DNA from: Nocardia transvalensis NBRC 15921
GTDB taxonomy: Bacteria; Actinomycetota; Actinomycetes; Mycobacteriales; Mycobacteriaceae
Length of the DNA stretch: 64,000 nucleotides
NCBI RefSeq assembly: GCF_000308875.1
Contig: NZ_BAGL01000052.1
Coordinates: 124,001-188,000 of the forward strand
Reading direction: 5' to 3'
The notes beneath the pieces were generated by a model. The model saw nothing but the letters and a program-made list of their open reading frames with translations. It did no database searches and was not told the DNA's origin. The translations under genes were made by a program, and so were the position numbers. Numbering within the stretch: position 1 is the first letter of the stretch; every line of letters starts with the position of its first letter. Shown piece by piece: positions 59,581-64,000 of the stretch.

Positions 59581-60212
59581 CGAATCCACCCTCGATCACG
59601 GCCCGGGCCGTGCTGTTCGGGCACGCCGCACGCGAGGTCGTCGAGAACGAGCTGGCCGAACGCCTCGCCGAGAGCGGCATCGAGGATCTGGCATTACGGC
59701 ACGCGCGGGCCGTCACCCCGATCGTCCGATCGGCGGCCCTGCGCGAGATCGCCGGGGCGGTCGACGGTCTGCTCGCGGTCGATATCGGCGGCGTCGCGGT
59801 CGCGGGGTGGCGGCGCTACGAGCGGCTGCGTGCCTCGGCCGCGCGCACCGGAGCGGGCGGAACCGAGCGGGTCGAGCTGATCGAACACGAGATCACCCAG
59901 ACCTGCCGCCCCCGCCTCGAGATCACCCTCGACGGCGATCGCGTCGGCGAGTTCGAACTCGAACTCGGTGGGGCCGTGATGATTCGGCCGCTCACCGCGA
60001 CGGTCCGCGACGGCATGCTGGTGGCGCTGGGCCCCGGCGACTGCACGGTGACGATCTCGATCCGCGTACCGGAACTCGGGCCGATCCTGGAGCGCGAGCG
60101 CGTATTTCCCGTGGGGCTCATGGTCGATCTGCGGCGGCCGATCCCGATTCTCGGGCACCGGCCACCGCCCGCCGCCTCACCTCCGGATCAGTTCGGGCGG
60201 CCGACCTCGTAG
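59577..60212 (+). CDS. Cytosolic protein of unknown function, partner of the upstream gene
   Basis: A 211-residue protein without signal or membrane segment. The N-terminal half is helical (HAAREVVENELAERLAESGIEDLALRHARAV). The C-terminal half is strand-rich (RPRLEITLDGDRVGEFELELGGAVMIRPLTATV). I do not recognise a family. ATG overlaps the stop of the surface-protein gene (ATGA), so the two are co-translated and the product may bind its cytosolic tail. The last 25 bases overlap the end of the convergent DUF4333 gene. Confidence 0.72.
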   Translation: MTNPPSITARAVLFGHAAREVVENELAERLAESGIEDLALRHARAVTPIVRSAALREIAGAVDGLLAVDIGGVAVAGWRRYERLRASAARTGAGGTERVELIEHEITQTCRPRLEITLDGDRVGEFELELGGAVMIRPLTATVRDGMLVALGPGDCTVTISIRVPELGPILERERVFPVGLMVDLRRPIPILGHRPPPAASPPDQFGRPTS

Positions 60213-60952
60213 GTGCCGTCGTCCTTGGTGATCTTGACGGTGACCTTCTTCTGCTCGCCACCGACCTTCAGGGTGCAGTCGAAGGTCTTGCCGACGTCGA
60301 CCTTCTGGCCGGACGGGCAGGTGACCTCCTGGACATCATCGATGCCGTAGGAGTCCTTGAGGACCTTCTGGATACCGTCCTGGACGGCCTTGTTGTCGAG
60401 CTTGTCACTGGAGAGGAAGACGAAACCCAGCACGACCGCGACCACGACGATGACCAGGACCGCGCCACCGACGAGCAGCGGGCCCTTCTTCGACTTCTTC
60501 GCCTTGGTGACCTGGAGGTCGGGCTGCTGCGGCCACTGCTGACCCGGCGGCTGCTGGGCGCCCCACTGCTGGGGCGGCTGGCCCCACTGCTGCTGTGTGG
60601 GCTCCCAGGCCTGTTGCTGCGGGGGCTGCTGCTGCGGCCACGACGGCGAACTCTGCTGACCCCACTGCGGCTGCGGCGGCTGATTCCACTGTTGACCGGC
60701 CTGCGGCTGGCCGGGCTGAGGCTGGCCGGGCTGAGGCTGGCCGGGCTGAGACTGCGCCCACGGCTGACCGCCGCCCTGCTGGCCTCCCCACTGCTGGGTG
60801 GGCTGGGCGGCGCCTTGCTGCTGACCGCCCCACTGCTGCGTGGGTCCCGCCGGCCCGGAGGGCTGCTGCTGTCCGCCCCACTGCTGGGTCGGATCGTTCG
60901 GGCGTCCCTCCCCTGGACCAGGGGTGTCGCTCGGTCCGTACGGGCCGCTCAT
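60188..60952 (-). CDS. Gln/Pro-rich membrane protein with DUF4333-like domain
   Basis: A 254-residue protein. Residues 1-145 are a disordered cytosolic region with PTQQWGGQQ and QPGQPQPGQ repeats. A basic patch (KAKKSKKG) and one membrane helix (PLLVGGAVLVIVVVAVVLGFVFL, near residue 165) follow. The outer domain has two Cys (VTCPSGQKVDVGKTFDCTLKVGG) spaced as in DUF4333/DUF3824-type domains. It corresponds to Rv2091c, next to helY. Role unknown. ATG at 60952 has TGGAGG before it. The 140 bases to helY contain no gene. Confidence 0.82.
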   Translation of the reverse strand: MSGPYGPSDTPGPGEGRPNDPTQQWGGQQQPSGPAGPTQQWGGQQQGAAQPTQQWGGQQGGGQPWAQSQPGQPQPGQPQPGQPQAGQQWNQPPQPQWGQQSSPSWPQQQPPQQQAWEPTQQQWGQPPQQWGAQQPPGQQWPQQPDLQVTKAKKSKKGPLLVGGAVLVIVVVAVVLGFVFLSSDKLDNKAVQDGIQKVLKDSYGIDDVQEVTCPSGQKVDVGKTFDCTLKVGGEQKKVTVKITKDDGTYEVGRPN

Positions 60953-61092
60953 CTGCCTGCCTCCACTCGCACTCGTCGTACTCACACTTGCCCCCCGCGT
61001 GAGGTCACCATTCACTCACCACGGCCGGTACACGCAAGCATCCAATCACAATCGAATCCACCGTGTCCGCATTGGCGGCACCGCGCCCGCAA

Positions 61093-63786
61093 TCAGGCCG
61101 CGTCCACCGCCACCACGCCCCGGCGGATCGCCCGGACGGCCTTGGCCGCCGTCCCGGCCACCTCGGTGTCGTCGGCGGTCTGGTGGATCTGGTCCAGCAG
61201 GTCGATCACCTGGCGGCACCAGCGCACGAAATCGCCTGCCGACAGGGGAGTTCCGCCCTCTCCGCTGGCGAGCAGCGAATCCGCGAGGCTCTCACCGCGC
61301 GCCCACTTGTACACGCCGCCGACGAAGCCGAGATCCGGCTCGCGGGTGGGCAGCAACTTGTGCCGTGCCTCGTCGGTGCGCAGGGTGCTCCAGACCCCGA
61401 TGGTCGCCCCGACCGCCCGGCGGATCGGCGCGGTGGGCCCGGCCGGGCCGAGGAAACCGCCGGTCTCCTGCCGGGATTCGTACACCAGGATCGATACCAC
61501 CGCCGCCAGCTCCGCGGGGCCGAGCCCGCGCCACAGTCCCTCCCGAAGGCATTCGGCGACAACGAGATCCGCCTCGGTGTAGATGCGCGCGAGACGCCGC
61601 CCGTCGGCCGTCACCTCGCCCTCGTCGACGTAGCCGCGCTCCTCGAGCAGCCCGACGATGCGGTCGAACGTGCGCGCCAGCGAATTGGTCGTGGCGGCCA
61701 CCTTCTGCCGCATCGACTCGGTCTCGCGCTGTAGCCGGTTGTAGCGTTCACCGATGCGCGCCAGCTGTTCTCGGTCCGGGCGGGTGTGCGCCGGATGCGA
61801 GCGCAGCGCCCGCCGCAGGGTCTGCAGGTCGTGGTCGTCGGCGGCCTTGGCCCGCGCGCCGCGCCGCTGCCGGCCCGGTGCGCTGATCCCGGTGCTGCGC
61901 AGCGCCGAGGCCAGGTCGCGGCGGGTGCGCGCGGTGCGATGGTCGATGTGGCGCGGCAGCCGCATGCGGCCCAGCGGCTGCGCCGGGGTCGGGAAGTCGG
62001 CCGCCGAGACGCGACCGGCCCACTTGTCCTCCGTGAGCACCAGCGGACGCGGATCCCCCGGCGACGCATCGGGTTCCAGGATCACCGCCAGGCCCTGGCG
62101 ACGCCCGGAAGGGATGGCGACCACATCGCCGCGGCGCAGCGAGGTCAGCGACGCGACCGCCGCGCCCCGGCGGTCGGCCCGGCCCTGACGCTCCAGATCC
62201 TTCTCCCGCTGCTTCACCCGCTCGCGCAGCGTCAGGTATTCGAGAAAGCTCTCGTCGCCGATCTGCGAGCGCAGCTTGCGCAACTGGCCCTCGTTGCGTT
62301 CGATGCCCCGCACCAGCCCCACCACCGACCGGTCGGCCTGGAACTGCGCGAACGACCGCTCCAGCAGCGACCGGGACTCGGCCGAGCCCATCCGGTCGAT
62401 CAGGTTGATCGACATGTTGTAGCCGGGCCGGAACGAGCTGCGCAGCGGGTAGGTGCGGGTGGAGGCCAGGCCCGCCACCGCGCTGGTGTCGACGTCCGGA
62501 TGCCACACCACCACCGCGTGACCCTCGATATCGATACCGCGCCGCCCCGCCCGGCCGGTGAGCTGCGTGTACTCGCCCGGGGTGAGTTCGGCGTGCGTCT
62601 CGCCGTTGAATTTGACCAGCCGCTCCAGCACCACCGTGCGGGCGGGCATGTTGATGCCCAGAGCCAGTGTCTCCGTGGCGAAGACGGCCCGCACCAGGCC
62701 GCGCACGAACAACTCCTCCACGGTGTGGCGGAAGGCGGGCAGCATGCCGGCGTGGTGGGCCGCCAGGCCGCGGTGCAGCGCCTCGCGCCACTCCCAGTAG
62801 CCGAGCACCTCGAGATCGGCGCGCGGCAGATCGCCGGTGTGCTTCTCGACGATCTCGTCGATCACCTCGTGGTCGTCCTCGCGGCTCAGGTCCAGCCGCG
62901 ACCGCACGCATTGGGCCAGCGCGCCGTCGCAGCCCGCCCGGCTGAAGATGAAGGTGATCGCCGGGAGCAGGCCCTCGTGATCGAGGACCGCGAGCATCTC
63001 CGGGCGCGGCAGCGGCCGGTAGAACCGCCTGCCCCCGCCGCGGCCGCGCGGGCCGCCCCAGCTCTCCATCCGGTCGGCCTGCTCGCGGTGCTTGATGTAG
63101 CGCACCAGATCCTCGTCCACGAGGACCTTCTGATCGCTGGACTCCTGGTCGAACAGGTCGAACATCCGCCGCCCGACCAGGACGTGCTGCCACAGCGGCA
63201 CCGGCCGGGTCTCGTCGACGACGACGGCCGTATCGCCGCGCACGGTCTCCATCCAGGCGCCGAACTCCTCGGCGTTGCTCACCGTCGCCGACAGGCTGAC
63301 CAGCCGCACGTCCGGCGGGAGGTGCAGGATGACCTCCTCCCACACCGCGCCGCGGAACCGGTCGGCCAGGTAGTGCACCTCGTCCATGACGACGTACGAA
63401 AGACCTTGCAGCGCATCCGAACTCGCGTACAGCATATTGCGCAGCACCTCGGTCGTCATGACCACGACCGGGGCGGTCGGATTCAGCGACTGGTCGCCGG
63501 TGAGCAACCCCACCGCATCGCGGCCGTAGCGCTCGACGAGGTCGGCGTACTTCTGGTTGGACAGCGCCTTGATCGGCGTGGTGTAGAAGCATTTGCCGCC
63601 CGCGGCGCGCGCGAGATGCACCGCGAACTCGCCGACCACGGTCTTACCCGCACCGGTCGGCGCGCAGACGAGCACGCTGTGCCCGCCCTGGAGCGCGGCA
63701 CAGGACTCCTGCTGGAAGGGATCGAGGGAGAACTCGAGCTCCGCGGCGAATGCCGCGAGTTCGCCAGTCAGCGACCGAAGTGTCAC
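61093..63786 (-). CDS. helY: Mtr4/Ski2-like superfamily 2 helicase HelY
   Basis: A 897-residue ATP-dependent helicase. Motif I is APTGAGKT (residues 42-49), motif II DEVH (135-138), motif III LSATVSN near 165, motif V FATETLALGINMPARTVV near 385 and motif VI QLTGRAGRRGID near 415. The C-terminal half has the Ski2/Mtr4-like helical and DSHCT-type domain. Such actinobacterial helicases probably act on structured RNA, perhaps with exonucleases. GTG at 63786 comes two bases after the tatC stop. The order tatC-helY matches Rv2093c-Rv2092c. Confidence 0.94.
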   Translation of the reverse strand: MTLRSLTGELAAFAAELEFSLDPFQQESCAALQGGHSVLVCAPTGAGKTVVGEFAVHLARAAGGKCFYTTPIKALSNQKYADLVERYGRDAVGLLTGDQSLNPTAPVVVMTTEVLRNMLYASSDALQGLSYVVMDEVHYLADRFRGAVWEEVILHLPPDVRLVSLSATVSNAEEFGAWMETVRGDTAVVVDETRPVPLWQHVLVGRRMFDLFDQESSDQKVLVDEDLVRYIKHREQADRMESWGGPRGRGGGRRFYRPLPRPEMLAVLDHEGLLPAITFIFSRAGCDGALAQCVRSRLDLSREDDHEVIDEIVEKHTGDLPRADLEVLGYWEWREALHRGLAAHHAGMLPAFRHTVEELFVRGLVRAVFATETLALGINMPARTVVLERLVKFNGETHAELTPGEYTQLTGRAGRRGIDIEGHAVVVWHPDVDTSAVAGLASTRTYPLRSSFRPGYNMSINLIDRMGSAESRSLLERSFAQFQADRSVVGLVRGIERNEGQLRKLRSQIGDESFLEYLTLRERVKQREKDLERQGRADRRGAAVASLTSLRRGDVVAIPSGRRQGLAVILEPDASPGDPRPLVLTEDKWAGRVSAADFPTPAQPLGRMRLPRHIDHRTARTRRDLASALRSTGISAPGRQRRGARAKAADDHDLQTLRRALRSHPAHTRPDREQLARIGERYNRLQRETESMRQKVAATTNSLARTFDRIVGLLEERGYVDEGEVTADGRRLARIYTEADLVVAECLREGLWRGLGPAELAAVVSILVYESRQETGGFLGPAGPTAPIRRAVGATIGVWSTLRTDEARHKLLPTREPDLGFVGGVYKWARGESLADSLLASGEGGTPLSAGDFVRWCRQVIDLLDQIHQTADDTEVAGTAAKAVRAIRRGVVAVDAA

Positions 63787-63788
63787 CG

Positions 63789-64000
63789 TCAGAGGGTATC
63801 GGAGTAGTCCGACACCGGGCGCGGTGATTTCTCCGGCGGTGTCCCGACCGGATCGGCCGACGCCACCGGATCGGGCCGGTCCACGGGAGTCGCGGCCTCG
63901 ACGTCGTCCGGCCGGTCGTCCAGCGGGGACGCCTGGTCGTCGGAGAGCTTGCTCCAGTCCTCGCGCCGGGCGCGCCGCCGGTCGTTCACCCGCGCGACCT
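63789..64000 (-). CDS. tatC: C-terminal tail of TatC, cut by the window edge
   Basis: The last 70 codons of a minus-strand gene that enters from the right edge. The visible part is VARVNDRRRARREDWSK followed by a Pro/Asp-rich cytosolic tail. The ARVNDRRR signature just after the last membrane helix and the position before helY identify it as TatC, the twin-arginine translocase core, though no membrane part is in view. Confidence 0.75.
   Translation of the reverse strand, partial: VARVNDRRRARREDWSKLSDDQASPLDDRPDDVEAATPVDRPDPVASADPVGTPPEKSPRPVSDYSDTL

Overview
The window is high-GC actinobacterial DNA, most likely from a Nocardia or a close relative in the Mycobacteriales. Three things point there. 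First, much of the gene order follows the M. tuberculosis Rv2050-Rv2093c neighbourhood as I remember it: rbpA, lnt and fxsA, then cobN, cobG, cobH, cobIJ, cobK and cobL, a DprE2-like reductase, an F420/flavin split-barrel protein, pepE, a 5'-3' exonuclease, a DUF4333 protein, helY and tatC. Second, there is a PE/PPE/EspG-like type VII secretion triad. Third, many genes appear leaderless, with a TANNNT box six or seven bases before the start codon. I saw no rRNA, tRNA, transposase or CRISPR array.

Layout. 1-4.5 kb: small unrelated genes (VOC protein, family 9 glycosyltransferase, ArsR regulator, M23 peptidase, integral membrane protein, small Cys-rich protein). 4.5-5.2 kb: rbpA behind a tandem-repeat array and a SigH/SigR-type promoter, closed by a strong terminator. 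5.2-20.7 kb: an accessory island with one 4541-residue nonribosomal peptide synthetase and a DrrAB-like exporter, read as one minus-strand operon with 4-base overlaps. 21-25 kb: lnt, an amidohydrolase and fxsA. 25-28.7 kb: a NarL-type two-component pair, a TauE-like permease and a TetR regulator. 28.9-31.8 kb: TldD/TldE protease pair. 32-35.6 kb: PE-like, PPE-like and EspG genes. 35.6-42.2 kb: accessory genes with several clear operators (MerR, XRE and PadR) and tandem repeats. 42.4-55.7 kb: aerobic cobalamin genes in three blocks, with a B12 riboswitch in front of cobN; a DDAH/Lrp pair and a PadR gene interrupt them. 55.8-64 kb: conserved housekeeping genes up to helY and the end of tatC.

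How the parts work together. The synthetase reads C-A-T four times and ends in a thioesterase. Its first condensation domain and its first adenylation domain (code DVWHFSLVDK, serine) resemble EntF, while the other three adenylation domains carry hydrophobic codes I cannot assign to known amino acids. An acyl- or aryl-capped Ser-X-Y-Z tetrapeptide, possibly cyclised or oligomerised by the thioesterase and exported by the ABC pair, is the most economical reading. No aryl-acid or fatty-acyl starter genes lie nearby. The cobalamin genes supply CobG, CobH, CobI-CobJ, CobK, CobL and CobN; cobM is not in the window.

The strongest candidates for something undescribed are the synthetase island and the set of small regulatory arrays. 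These arrays are four phased heptamers before an alpha/beta hydrolase, paired palindromes between an XRE gene and a methionine aminopeptidase gene, and tandem repeats beside rbpA and the two-component system.
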